Assembly (NCBI GenBank): GCA_937861115.1
Contig: CALMBD010000035.1
Location: 1 to 49,048 of the forward strand
Length of the DNA stretch: 49,048 nucleotides
Direction: 5' to 3'
Source of the DNA: an uncultured Bacteroidota bacterium
GTDB lineage: Bacteria > Bacteroidota > Bacteroidia > Chitinophagales > Saprospiraceae
Shown here piece after piece: positions 8,665 to 17,270 of the stretch. The notes below the pieces were generated by a model. The model was not told the DNA's origin. It made no database searches and saw only the letters and a program-made list of their open reading frames with translations. Both the position numbers and the translations under genes were made by a program. The first letter of the stretch is position 1. Each line of letters starts with the position of its first letter.

Positions 8665-9600
8665 ATGGACCCTGTCGATACACTCCGGATCAATTTTAAT
8701 CCAGATCAGATGTTCATCCTGAACATGGCGATGGCCTTTTTGATGTTCAGTGTGGCGCTGGATGTGCTGCCGGGAGATTTTAAAAAAGTCGTCGATTTCC
8801 CCAAATCAGTCGGTGTGGGCTTACTCGCGCAGTACCTGATTTTTCCCCTTTTTACACTGGGGATAATTTACCTGTTCCAGCCGCCGGTAAGCATGGCGCT
8901 GGGCATGATCCTGGTGAGTATGTGCCCTTCGGGAAACATGACGAACTTCCTGGTGCATTTTGCAAAGGCCAATGTGGCGCTGTCTGTGACGCTCAACGCC
9001 ATCATCATTTTGTCGGCCACCGTGGTGACGCCTGCGGGTTTTTTGTTCTGGTCGCAATTTGTTCCGGAATCGGAGGCATTGCGCAAATCCTTTGAACTCA
9101 GTTTCTCCGACATGGCCGGAATTATCGTCCGGCTGATTATAGCGCCGCTGCTGCTGGGTATGTTCCTGAATATGCGTTTCCCGACATTCGTCGCCCGTAT
9201 ACGCCCCTGGGTACAGCGACTGTCGCTGCTGATATTTTTTACCATCCTGATTTTAGCCCTCGTAGGCAACAGGGAAAATGTGTTCAATTACCTCGGGATG
9301 GTGTTCGGGATAGTGGCCGTTCACAACTTTATAGCACTGGGAACCGGTTACGCCCTGGGGGGGCTCTTCAAACTTCCGCAGCAAGACCGCCGCACACTCG
9401 CTTTTGAGGCAGGGGTACACAACACAGCGCTTGGCCTGCTGCTGATCTTCCAGTTTTTCAACGGATTGGGCGGTATGGCGCTGGTCGCAGCCTGGTGGGG
9501 CATCTGGGATCTGGTCACGGGCATCGGACTGGCCGGTTGGTGGCGGGGACGGCAGCCGGTTTCCGAATTGACACACGGCGCGTTGCAGTCTGCAGACTGA
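8665..9600 (+). CDS. Bile acid:sodium symporter (BASS) family transporter
   Basis: This 311-residue protein has nine or ten membrane segments and the family's conserved text: MAMAFLMFSVALDV in the first helix, MCPSGNMTNFLVHFAKANVALSVTLN around the sodium-binding crossover, and EAGVHNTALGLLLI near the C-terminus. These proteins import organic acids or related anions with sodium in the inner membrane. The substrate is unknown; BASS members carry pyruvate, pantothenate, keto acids and bile acids. The ATG at 8665 (MDPVDTL) gives the expected short N-terminus; the TTG at 8608 is less likely. Confidence 0.88.
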   Translation: MDPVDTLRINFNPDQMFILNMAMAFLMFSVALDVLPGDFKKVVDFPKSVGVGLLAQYLIFPLFTLGIIYLFQPPVSMALGMILVSMCPSGNMTNFLVHFAKANVALSVTLNAIIILSATVVTPAGFLFWSQFVPESEALRKSFELSFSDMAGIIVRLIIAPLLLGMFLNMRFPTFVARIRPWVQRLSLLIFFTILILALVGNRENVFNYLGMVFGIVAVHNFIALGTGYALGGLFKLPQQDRRTLAFEAGVHNTALGLLLIFQFFNGLGGMALVAAWWGIWDLVTGIGLAGWWRGRQPVSELTHGALQSAD

Positions 9601-9689
9601 TTTTCCATTGCGCCACAATAACAGCGCCCTTTTTTCATTATTAGCGACGTAGATACGCCCTGTAATACAAGGCTTTATCCCCTTAGCAT

Positions 9690-11372
9690 ATGCAACGCCT
9701 CAAATCGTGGGTCTCCGACTGGAACCCGGAAGAATTTACCCCAAAACTATTTACCCTGCTCAGAGAGGGCATCAGTATTCAACAGGTACGACGCGACGTG
9801 CTGGCCGGCGTCACGGTGGGTATCGTGGCGCTTCCACTGGCGATCGCATTTGCCATCGCCAGCGGGGTATCGCCGGAAAAGGGTCTGATCACCGCAATTT
9901 TTGCCGGGTTTATCATATCGGCCTTCGGCGGCAGCCGGGTACAGATCGGCGGACCGACGGGTGCGTTCATTGTCATCGTGTACGGGATTGTGCAGCAATA
10001 CGGCATAGAAGGGCTGACTTTCGCAACCTTTATTGCCGGATTTATGCTCATGGGTATGGGGCTGCTGCGCTTCGGCACCCTGCTTAAATATATCCCCCAC
10101 CCGCTCATCGTGGGATTTACCAGCGGTATTGCGGTCATCATTTTCAGTTCGCAGATCCGCGATTTTTTCGGACTGTCCATCACCTCTGTACCCTCTCCTT
10201 TCCTGGAAAAATGGGAAGTTTACTTCCGGCATTTTCAGACCCTGAACCCTATTGCCGTCGGCATCGGCGTGGCCACCGTGCTCATCGTCCTGTATTTTTC
10301 CCGGATCACAGGAAAAGTTCCCGGTTCGCTGGTAGCCATCGTGGCGGCGACCGCAGCAGTGCAACTCCTGCATTTACCGGTAGAAACCATTGAATCCAAA
10401 TTCGGCGAAATACCCCGCACGATCCCCGCTCCGGCCTTTTACACCCTCGATTTTCAGGCGATCAAGTCGCTGCTCTCGCCTGCCTTTGCCATTGCGTTGC
10501 TGGGCGGTATCGAGTCGCTGCTTTCGGCCGTGGTGGCCGACGGCATGACCGGCGGGCGGCACCGTTCCAACATTGAACTGGTGGCGCAGGGCGCAGCCAA
10601 CGTAGTGTCGTCCATCTTTGGCGGCATACCGGCCACCGGGGCCATTGCGCGCACGGCGACCAATGTAAAAAACGGCGGCCGTACGCCCATCGCAGGTATT
10701 ACGCACGCGGTGGTGTTGCTGGGCATCATGCTGATTGCTGCGCCTTGGGCCAAGCTCATTCCGCTTTCCTGCCTGGCCGGCATACTCGTGGTGGTGGCTT
10801 GGAACATGGGCGAGTGGAGCACCTTCCGCTCGGTGTACCGGGGCAACTATTACGACCGGCTTGTGCTGCTCGTGGTCTTTTTCCTGACCGTTATTTTCGA
10901 CCTGATCGTGGCCATCGAGATCGGCGTGGTGCTGTCGGCCTTCCTGTTCATCCGGCGTATGACGGAGATCACGCACATCAACGTGCTGGAAAGCAGCGAA
11001 TCCGGCGACGAGCGGCTATTTGAAAAGGAATTTGCCATTTTACCCAGGGGAGTGATGCTGTTCGAGGTATCGGGGCCCCTGTTTTTCGGCGCCTCCCGCG
11101 TGTTCCAGAACGTGTTGAGCGAGACCCGTCAAAAGCCCCGCGCCATCGTGTTCAACCTACGGAAGGTGCCGATTATTGACGCGACGGGCCTGTACCGGCT
11201 GGCCGGGGTGGTCAAAAAGTTTCACACACAGGGGGTCCGGGTGTTCATCACCGGTTTCAACGCGGAAGTCGGGGCCGAACTGGCCCAGGCTGAACTGCAT
11301 GAATCGGCCTGGCTGGAACAGGATGTAGAGGCTTGTATAAATAATGTGCGGAGCAGTTTTGACGGGGTGTAA
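9690..11372 (+). CDS. SulP family inorganic anion transporter with STAS domain
   Basis: The 560 residues divide into a transport domain (about 30-430) and a C-terminal STAS domain (about 450-555). The transport domain opens VRRDVLAGVTVGIVALPLAIAFAIASG, the SulP signature, and includes GGSRVQIGGPTGAFIVIV. The STAS domain carries VFNLRKVPIIDATGLYRL, with the Asp-Ala-Thr-Gly loop that is phosphorylated in related anti-sigma antagonists. SulP proteins import sulfate, bicarbonate or dicarboxylates; the ligand cannot be read from sequence alone. It has no carbonic anhydrase neighbour, which is the usual hint for a bicarbonate carrier. Confidence 0.93.
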   Translation: MQRLKSWVSDWNPEEFTPKLFTLLREGISIQQVRRDVLAGVTVGIVALPLAIAFAIASGVSPEKGLITAIFAGFIISAFGGSRVQIGGPTGAFIVIVYGIVQQYGIEGLTFATFIAGFMLMGMGLLRFGTLLKYIPHPLIVGFTSGIAVIIFSSQIRDFFGLSITSVPSPFLEKWEVYFRHFQTLNPIAVGIGVATVLIVLYFSRITGKVPGSLVAIVAATAAVQLLHLPVETIESKFGEIPRTIPAPAFYTLDFQAIKSLLSPAFAIALLGGIESLLSAVVADGMTGGRHRSNIELVAQGAANVVSSIFGGIPATGAIARTATNVKNGGRTPIAGITHAVVLLGIMLIAAPWAKLIPLSCLAGILVVVAWNMGEWSTFRSVYRGNYYDRLVLLVVFFLTVIFDLIVAIEIGVVLSAFLFIRRMTEITHINVLESSESGDERLFEKEFAILPRGVMLFEVSGPLFFGASRVFQNVLSETRQKPRAIVFNLRKVPIIDATGLYRLAGVVKKFHTQGVRVFITGFNAEVGAELAQAELHESAWLEQDVEACINNVRSSFDGV

Positions 11373-11396
11373 GGGGAAAGTCGGAGCATAAATGCT

Positions 11397-12116
11397 TCAA
11401 ACCTGAAGCAGTTTCCTGCCCAGCACCCGCACCTCCGACCCCTCCGCCAAAAACATCGAAACCGGTTCGGCCTCGTTTAATGGCGCAAATGCCTGCCCGT
11501 AGACTGCCTCAAAGTCGATATCACAATGCCAGGCCTGTATGGGATATACCTGCCAGCGCGGGTGCTCTACCTGATATTCCACCGTCTGCCGATCAGTACG
11601 CCGGGCATAACCCCAGTAGTGTTCGGTGATAAATTCCGCCTCACTGCCGGTTTTGAGATCGGTCGGCGCATTTTCAGCCTTGACACCAAAGGAATGCCAT
11701 CGCCCGGCCTGTTTCCAGGCGTATTCGACGTTTAGTTCCGTTTCATTTTCCTCCCAAAAATGCCACATGCGGTGCGCCCGGTACCGCTCGCCATAAATCA
11801 TATTGGCGACCAGGGAAATCGCGGGTTTCGGCACCACCTCCCGCACGAACACCACCCCGCGTTTCCATTCGCCGGAGTCCGGGTCGAGCCGGCGCACGTA
11901 AAAACGCAGGTTGATTTCTTCAAAATTGACATGAAACGGAATTTTCAGCCCTTTCAACCGGGTGTCGAGAAACATGAAGCCCACCACGCTTGCATAGCAG
12001 GTACCGTTCCAGATATCCGGTTCGGTGCCTGCAGGCAGATAGGATTGCAGCATATGGGGTTCGACACGGTAATTGAACAGGATGAGGCGACGCCATTGGG
12101 CAGTGAGGAAGGGCAT
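11397..12116 (-). CDS. DUF2071 (YqjF-like) family protein
   Basis: A protein of 239 residues begins MPFLTAQWRRLILFNYRVEPHMLQSYLPAG. This is the typical opening of DUF2071, which adopts an acetoacetate-decarboxylase-like fold. Further family text includes VVGFMFLDTRLKGLKIPFH, NLRFYVRR and GVVFVREVVPKPAISLVAN. The function of DUF2071 proteins is not established. The ATG at 12116 fits the family start; the open frame further upstream overlaps hutU and its promoter and was rejected. It is divergent from hutU with about 90 bases between the starts. Confidence 0.8.
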   Translation of the reverse strand: MPFLTAQWRRLILFNYRVEPHMLQSYLPAGTEPDIWNGTCYASVVGFMFLDTRLKGLKIPFHVNFEEINLRFYVRRLDPDSGEWKRGVVFVREVVPKPAISLVANMIYGERYRAHRMWHFWEENETELNVEYAWKQAGRWHSFGVKAENAPTDLKTGSEAEFITEHYWGYARRTDRQTVEYQVEHPRWQVYPIQAWHCDIDFEAVYGQAFAPLNEAEPVSMFLAEGSEVRVLGRKLLQV

Positions 12117-12128
12117 GCGGTTCGAATT

Positions 12129-12158
12129 TTTGATTTGGAAGTGATAGCGGTACTTTTG
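12129..12158 (+). promoter_or_regulatory. Bacteroidota-type promoter for hutU
   Basis: TTTG at 12129-12132, an 18-base spacer, then TACTTTTG at 12151-12158 match the Bacteroidota primary sigma consensus (TTTG, 18-23 nt, TAnnTTTG) exactly. Transcription would begin near 12165, leaving a leader of about 40 bases before the hutU ATG. Confidence 0.6.
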
Positions 12159-12205
12159 CGTGTTCCGGGAAAATACCCTTGTAACAAGATAAAAGGTAAA
12201 AAGAT

Positions 12206-14284
12206 ATGTCTGCCCGCACCACTTTCCAAAACAACATCCTGACCGGCATACCGGCCACCCTCCCCCCTGCACGGCCCCTCGACCCCTCCGTGTCTCACGC
12301 TCCGCGGCGCGTGATCGAAAGCGTGCTGTCGGAAGCAGAAAAGGTGCTGGCCATACAAAATGCCCTGCGCTACTTCCCTACCGGCTGGCACCGCGAACTG
12401 GCCGCCGAATTTGCCGACGAACTGGAGCGCTACGGGCGCATCTACATGCACCGTTTCCGGCCGGATTATGCCATGCATGCCCGTCCGGTCGACGAATACC
12501 CGCATCGCTCCCGGCAGGCAGCGGCTATTATGCTGATGATCCAGAACAACCTCGACCCCAAAGTGGCCAAACACCCGCACGAACTTATTACCTATGGCGG
12601 CAACGGCGCGGTATTCCAGAACTGGGCGCAATACCTGCTCACCATGCGTTACCTGGCCGAAATGACCGACGAACAGACGCTGGTCCTGTATTCCGGCCAT
12701 CCGCTCGGCTTGTTTCCCAGCCATCCCGACGCGCCGCGCGTGGTGGTGACCAACGGTATGATGATTCCCAATTATTCCAGAAAAGAAGACTGGAACCGCT
12801 ACAACGCGCTCGGCGTGACCCAGTACGGCCAAATGACCGCCGGCTCGTTCATGTACATCGGCCCGCAAGGCATTGTGCACGGTACCACGATCACGCTGCT
12901 CAACGCCGGGCGGCGCATGGGCATCGGCGACCAGGACCTGCGCGGGCGCGTGTTCGTCACCTCCGGCCTCGGCGGCATGTCGGGCGCACAGGCGCTGGCG
13001 GCCATTATCACGGGTTGCGTGGGCGTCATCGCTGAAGTAGACGGCGATGCCGTGCAGCAGCGCCTGACCGACGGCTATATCAAAAAAGAAAATATTTTCA
13101 CCGACCTGGATGCCCTGATCATCCGGCTGGAAGAATGCCGTCGCAATAAAATTGCCGTCGCGCTGGTGTACCACGGCAACATCGTCGACCTGTGGGAGCG
13201 TTTCGTGCGCGACAATGTCCGTATCGAACTGGGCAGCGACCAGACGAGTTGCCACAATATCCACGACATGGGCTACTGCCCGGCCGGCTATACTTTTGAG
13301 CAGGCCAAACACCTGCTGAACAGCGACAAGGGCAAGTTCATGGAAGCTGTGGCCGCTACGCTGCGCCGCCATGCCGCTGCCGTCAATACCATGAGCGAGC
13401 GCGGCATGTACTTCTGGGATTACGGCAATGCCTTTCTGAAAGAAGCCGGGGATGTGGGCGCAGCCGTATTCAAGGCCGGCCACCGGCCGCTGGAGCCCGG
13501 AGAGGTGAGCGTGATGGAATCGCCGTACCGCTACGCCTCCTACGTGGAAGACATCATGGGACCGCTCTGCTTTGATTATGGGTTCGGCCCGTTCCGCTGG
13601 GTGTGTTGCTCGGGCACGCAGGAGGATCTGGACAAAACAGACCGCATCGCGGCAGAAGTGCTGGAGCAAATGTTCGCTGAAGCGCCCGATGATATAAAAG
13701 GCCAACTCAATGATAATCTGATCTGGATTCGCAACGCGAAGCAGCAGATACCGGTGGTCGGTTCCAAATCGAGGATTTTGTACGCCGATTCGGAGGGCCG
13801 TATGCGCATTGCGCAGGCATTTAACGACGCTATTAAAAACGGAGAACTGAGCGGTACGGTTGTGCTGGGTCGCGATCACCACGATGTGAGCGGCACGGAT
13901 TCACCGTTCCGCGAGACTGCCAATATCTACGATGGTTCACGCTATACCGCCGACATGGCGGTGCAAAATGTCATCGGTGATTCGTTCCGCGGCGCTACCT
14001 GGGTGAGCCTGCACAACGGCGGCGGCGTAGGCTGGGGAGAAGTGATCAACGGGGGCTTCGGCATGGTACTCGACGGCTCGGCCGACGCCGAACGCCGGCT
14101 GAAATCCATGCTTTTCTGGGATGTGAACAATGGCATCAGTCGCCGGGCCTGGGCGCGCAACCCGCATGCGATCAGCACCTTGAACCGGACCATGGAGCAG
14201 TATCCCGGTTTAAAAGTAACTGTGCCGTATCTGGCCGATGAGGATATGGTAAAAGAAGCCCTGCGTGTTCTGTCGGACAGGTAA
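12206..14284 (+). CDS. hutU: Urocanate hydratase
   Basis: Urocanase adds water to urocanate to form imidazolonepropionate, the second step of histidine breakdown, using tightly bound NAD. The protein has 692 residues, like the long eukaryotic and Bacteroidota form rather than the classic bacterial form of about 550. Conserved text includes ITYGGNGAVFQNWAQYLLTM, YSGHPLGLFPSHPDAPR, GQMTAGSFMYIGPQGIVHGT, TSGLGGMSGAQALAAIITG, and a C-terminal VSLHNGGGVGWGEVINGGFG. The GLGGMSGAQ segment is the NAD-binding region. The ATG at 12206 fits both the family and the promoter. No hutH, hutI or formiminotransferase gene is in the window, so the pathway must be scattered. Confidence 0.96.
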   Translation: MSARTTFQNNILTGIPATLPPARPLDPSVSHAPRRVIESVLSEAEKVLAIQNALRYFPTGWHRELAAEFADELERYGRIYMHRFRPDYAMHARPVDEYPHRSRQAAAIMLMIQNNLDPKVAKHPHELITYGGNGAVFQNWAQYLLTMRYLAEMTDEQTLVLYSGHPLGLFPSHPDAPRVVVTNGMMIPNYSRKEDWNRYNALGVTQYGQMTAGSFMYIGPQGIVHGTTITLLNAGRRMGIGDQDLRGRVFVTSGLGGMSGAQALAAIITGCVGVIAEVDGDAVQQRLTDGYIKKENIFTDLDALIIRLEECRRNKIAVALVYHGNIVDLWERFVRDNVRIELGSDQTSCHNIHDMGYCPAGYTFEQAKHLLNSDKGKFMEAVAATLRRHAAAVNTMSERGMYFWDYGNAFLKEAGDVGAAVFKAGHRPLEPGEVSVMESPYRYASYVEDIMGPLCFDYGFGPFRWVCCSGTQEDLDKTDRIAAEVLEQMFAEAPDDIKGQLNDNLIWIRNAKQQIPVVGSKSRILYADSEGRMRIAQAFNDAIKNGELSGTVVLGRDHHDVSGTDSPFRETANIYDGSRYTADMAVQNVIGDSFRGATWVSLHNGGGVGWGEVINGGFGMVLDGSADAERRLKSMLFWDVNNGISRRAWARNPHAISTLNRTMEQYPGLKVTVPYLADEDMVKEALRVLSDR

Positions 14285-14290
14285 AGTTGC

Positions 14291-14372
14291 GTTTTGGAGA
14301 CAGGATTTATATGATCTGCAGGACTTTGATTGGCAAATCCGGCAAAAGTCATGTAAATCCTGTCTCCCAAAC
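14291..14372. repeat. Long inverted repeat between convergent genes (hairpin/terminator-like)
   Basis: The 19-base arms at 14291-14309 and 14354-14372 are complementary with one mismatch. They carry the words GGAGACAGGATTTA and TAAATCCTGTCTCC. The 44-base loop holds a weaker nested pairing (GACTTT with AAAGTC). The element starts 6 bases after the hutU stop and ends 11 bases before the stop of the convergent esterase gene. It could end transcription from both sides, though no clear T-tract follows. The AAATCCTG-type wording resembles extragenic repeats common in this phylum. Confidence 0.75.
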
Positions 14373-14383
14373 TCAAACCCTGT

Positions 14384-15808
14384 CTACTGCCGGATCAGCT
14401 TCGCCGACTGCCATTTGCTGCCTTTTTTCTTCAATTTTACTACGTAAAACCCGGCGGGCAGATCGCCCGTCCACACCGGTTCGCCGCCCGTGGCGGTAGA
14501 GTCGCGCCACATCTTCCCGTCAGCGCCGAGTATTTGCAGTTTAACTGTTTCACCTGCTTTTACGCCCGAGAAACGCACCCACGAACTGGTGGGGTTGGGA
14601 AAAATCTCCAGCGGTTCGCTGCTGCCGGGCCAGGTAACCGATGTGACGGCGCCCTGAAACAGCCATTCATAGGCGTCGGGAAACTCCCGTGCCCAAAACC
14701 ACTCGGCGTGCTGGCCATCCGATGGTACGTAAACAAATTTTTCGTTGGCCGAAAACCCTGCGGTCGTCATGGCATTGGCCACTGCCAGCATGTCCTGTTC
14801 TACGTAGTTGGGCTCGTTGCCTCCGGCGAGGAAGTATACGCGCACATCACCTTGTTTGGGGTGGCTGGCGACGTGGCTGGCGGGATTGTTACCCGCAAAC
14901 CAGAATGCCGGTGAGAAAATACCCGCCTTGGAGAATACATCCTGCCGTTCAGCGAGTGCGTACATCGAGATTAGTCCGCCCATGCTGCTGCCCATGATCC
15001 CTGTAGTGAGGCGCCCGGGAAAGGTCCGGTACAAAGAATCGATATGAGGCTTGAGTGTATTGACGATAAAATCGACGTAAGCGCCACCGTCGCCACCTTC
15101 GTTGTAGTCGGTATTTACCCAGGGCGAGTACTCGTCGAGGCGGTTGGCGCCACCGTTGTCGATGCCCACCACAATGCAGCCATAATCGCCTTGCTGGAAC
15201 AACTGGTTCAGCGACTCATCTACCTCCCATTCTCCGGAAAAGCTGGTGGTTACATCAAACAGGTTCTGCGCATCGTGCATATACAGCACGGGATATTTTT
15301 TGGAAGTGGTCTGGTAATCGGGCGGCAGGTAAAGCCAGATGCGCCGGGTGCGGTTGAGTTGGGGGATGTAAAAATTATCGTCCAGCACAAACACATTGGG
15401 CTCGGCGGTGGAGCCGGGGTTGCCATTGCCGCTGAGGTCTTCCCAGGAAAGGATGCTCAGGTTAACGGTTGTCGGTTGCCCGTTGTAGTTCAGGACGCGA
15501 TCTGCGAGGTAATTGCCGTTGGCGTCGCCCTCAACCATATCCCAGTTGCCGCGTGTGAACTTGAACTTGACCTCTCCGGCCGGCGGGTTGACGGTAATAC
15601 TGTACTGGCCATTGCCCAGATTGCCGAGAATCATGGCCGGATCGCCGGGATTCCAGTTGTTGAATGTGCCTACTGCATAGATGCTCGCGGCAGGCGGAGT
15701 ATTAAACGGGATGGATGTAACTTTAAGCGTAAGTTGCCCAAAAACATCGGGCAAAAAAAGGCAGGATGCCAGCACCATAAAAAGAGCCGGGCGAAGTAAT
15801 TTTTGCAT
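14384..15808 (-). CDS. Secreted esterase (feruloyl/enterochelin esterase-like) with T9SS sorting domain
   Basis: This 474-residue protein has a signal peptide (MQKLLRPALFMVLASCLFLPDVFG). An N-terminal AMPK/CBM48-like beta-sandwich follows (IYAVGTFNNWNPGDPAMIL), then an alpha/beta hydrolase of the COG2382/COG2819 esterase type: RIWLYLPPDYQTTSKKYPVL, YMHDAQNLFD, nucleophile GSSMGG. A type A T9SS sorting domain closes it (LEIFPNPTSSW to the end). The protein should cross the outer membrane and be released or anchored at the surface. Likely substrates are ester-linked carbohydrates, but this is inferred. The ATG at 15808 gives the signal peptide; the open frame upstream crosses into the divergent gene's start and was not used. 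Confidence 0.87.
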   Translation of the reverse strand: MQKLLRPALFMVLASCLFLPDVFGQLTLKVTSIPFNTPPAASIYAVGTFNNWNPGDPAMILGNLGNGQYSITVNPPAGEVKFKFTRGNWDMVEGDANGNYLADRVLNYNGQPTTVNLSILSWEDLSGNGNPGSTAEPNVFVLDDNFYIPQLNRTRRIWLYLPPDYQTTSKKYPVLYMHDAQNLFDVTTSFSGEWEVDESLNQLFQQGDYGCIVVGIDNGGANRLDEYSPWVNTDYNEGGDGGAYVDFIVNTLKPHIDSLYRTFPGRLTTGIMGSSMGGLISMYALAERQDVFSKAGIFSPAFWFAGNNPASHVASHPKQGDVRVYFLAGGNEPNYVEQDMLAVANAMTTAGFSANEKFVYVPSDGQHAEWFWAREFPDAYEWLFQGAVTSVTWPGSSEPLEIFPNPTSSWVRFSGVKAGETVKLQILGADGKMWRDSTATGGEPVWTGDLPAGFYVVKLKKKGSKWQSAKLIRQ

Positions 15809-15887
15809 AGAATAACCGGTTATTGAATGAATAGAATTCAAAAATTTCGCAAATTTCCGAAAAATACCCGCTAAACAGAATATTATT

Positions 15888-16658
15888 ATGTTTTTTATAT
15901 TATCCAAAGTGCTGGTATTTGCGTTAAAACCGCTCAACTGGATGGCGATACTGGCTGTTTTCAGTCTGGTCACCAGGAACAATCTCTGGAGACGACGAGC
16001 GGTCAAAGTGCTGATTGCGGTGTTGCTGGTGTTTTCCAATCCGTGGCTGGTGAACCAACTGGCGCGCACCTGGGAAACCGGCCGGCGCAGCCCCAATGAC
16101 ATCCGCCAGGCATACGAAGCAGGCATCGTGCTTGGCGGGTATGTCAACTTCAACGCGGAATCGCCGACGGGCCTACTCACCCTGCATCAGGCCGGCAACC
16201 GCCTCACTTCGGCCCTTTTGCTGTACCAAACAGGCCGGATCAAACGCATCATACTGTCTGGCGGCGACGGGCGGCTGATTGGCGGCGTGCCACCGGAAGC
16301 CGCCGCCGCACGCGAATTCCTGCTTGCCTGCGGTGTTCCAGATACGGCGCTCATCGTCGAGGCCCGCTCGCGCAACACCCATGAAAACGCTCTTTTTTCA
16401 AAACGAATTGCAGACAGTCTCGCCCTGGGCAGGCGTTGCCTGCTTGTCACTTCTGCCTGGCATATGCGGCGGGCGGAGGCTTGTTTCGACAAAGCAGGGA
16501 TGGCCTGCGATCCGTTTGGGGTGGATTTTATGACCGAAAGCAGCCGGGGCAACTGGTTTCAATGGATCGAGCCGGACTGGAAGGCGCTGATGAAATGGGA
16601 ATTTCTGTTGAAAGAGTGGACGGGCTGGGTTATGTACAAGGTACAAGGTTACGTGTGA
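15888..16658 (+). CDS. ElyC/SanA/YdcF family (DUF218) membrane protein
   Basis: A 256-residue protein begins with two membrane helices (MFFILSKVLVFALKPLNWMAILAVFSL and a second at residues 42-56). A DUF218 domain follows with GIVLGGYVNF, IILSGGDGRLIGGVPPEA, VEARSRNTHENALFSKRI and LLVTSAWHMRRAEACFDKAGM. These acidic and histidine-containing motifs are typical of the family. Members such as ElyC influence envelope integrity and lipid carrier use at low temperature; the exact reaction is unresolved. It ends two bases before the convergent Uma2 gene. Confidence 0.85.
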   Translation: MFFILSKVLVFALKPLNWMAILAVFSLVTRNNLWRRRAVKVLIAVLLVFSNPWLVNQLARTWETGRRSPNDIRQAYEAGIVLGGYVNFNAESPTGLLTLHQAGNRLTSALLLYQTGRIKRIILSGGDGRLIGGVPPEAAAAREFLLACGVPDTALIVEARSRNTHENALFSKRIADSLALGRRCLLVTSAWHMRRAEACFDKAGMACDPFGVDFMTESSRGNWFQWIEPDWKALMKWEFLLKEWTGWVMYKVQGYV

Positions 16659-16660
16659 GA

Positions 16661-17260
16661 TCAGGAAAACACCTTGTGGTAAATGCTTTTCAAGGCAAGG
16701 TCTACGGTTACCGAGCGCAAATGTGCGCTGTTGTCAAGCCCCGATACCTCGGAAGTCCGCCACAGGTCGGGTTCTTCCCGGAAAAACAAGGTCAGTTCCG
16801 GCGTATCCTGCCGAACCAATACATATTCTTTGAAGGTCGGAAGACTCTGGTATTCGGCAAATTTTATGCTGCGGTCATACTGATCGGTTGATGGCGATAA
16901 CACCTCAAAGATCAGCAGCGGGTTGATGATGGCCTGGGCCTCTTCCTCTGATACGATAATCCCTTCCGCCACGACTACCGCATCGGGATACAGGTAATAG
17001 TTGAGCTTGGGAAGGTAAATTTTCTGATCGCTGCCGAAAATTTCAAAACCAGGCCTGGTTTTAAAAATGTTAAACAATTCGCCAAAAATATTGCCGACAA
17101 TGCGGTTGTGGGGGATACTTGCGCCAGCCATAGGTTCAATGGTTCCGTTATAAAAAGCGTGCTTTTCACCGGATCGCCGCTCGATGTCGAGGTACTCGGC
17201 TACGGTGTATTTCCTTGTCGCTGCTGCCGGAGTGGTCATGGATTTCGATATTTGTGACAA
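16661..17260 (-). CDS. Uma2 family (DUF820) restriction-endonuclease-like protein
   Basis: A 199-residue protein opens with KYTVAEYLDIERRSGEKHAFYNG, the standard start of Uma2/DUF820 proteins, a PD-(D/E)XK nuclease-fold family very common in cyanobacteria and Bacteroidota. Catalytic-core candidates are YLYPDAVVVAEG (the acidic residue) and LLIFEVLSPSTDQYDRSIKFAEY (E-x-L-S and K). The biological role is unknown. An internal ATG at 17239 (MTTPAAATRKYTV) is an equally good start and avoids the overlap with the region upstream of the divergent Nudix gene. Confidence 0.85.
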   Translation of the reverse strand: MSQISKSMTTPAAATRKYTVAEYLDIERRSGEKHAFYNGTIEPMAGASIPHNRIVGNIFGELFNIFKTRPGFEIFGSDQKIYLPKLNYYLYPDAVVVAEGIIVSEEEAQAIINPLLIFEVLSPSTDQYDRSIKFAEYQSLPTFKEYVLVRQDTPELTLFFREEPDLWRTSEVSGLDNSAHLRSVTVDLALKSIYHKVFS

Positions 17261-17270
17261 AAATAATCAA

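Noticed and set aside
11954-13882. Very long open frame (642 codons) on the minus strand opposite hutU
   Set aside because: It lies antisense to a confident urocanase gene, has no protein-like family text, and such antisense frames are common in GC-rich genes.
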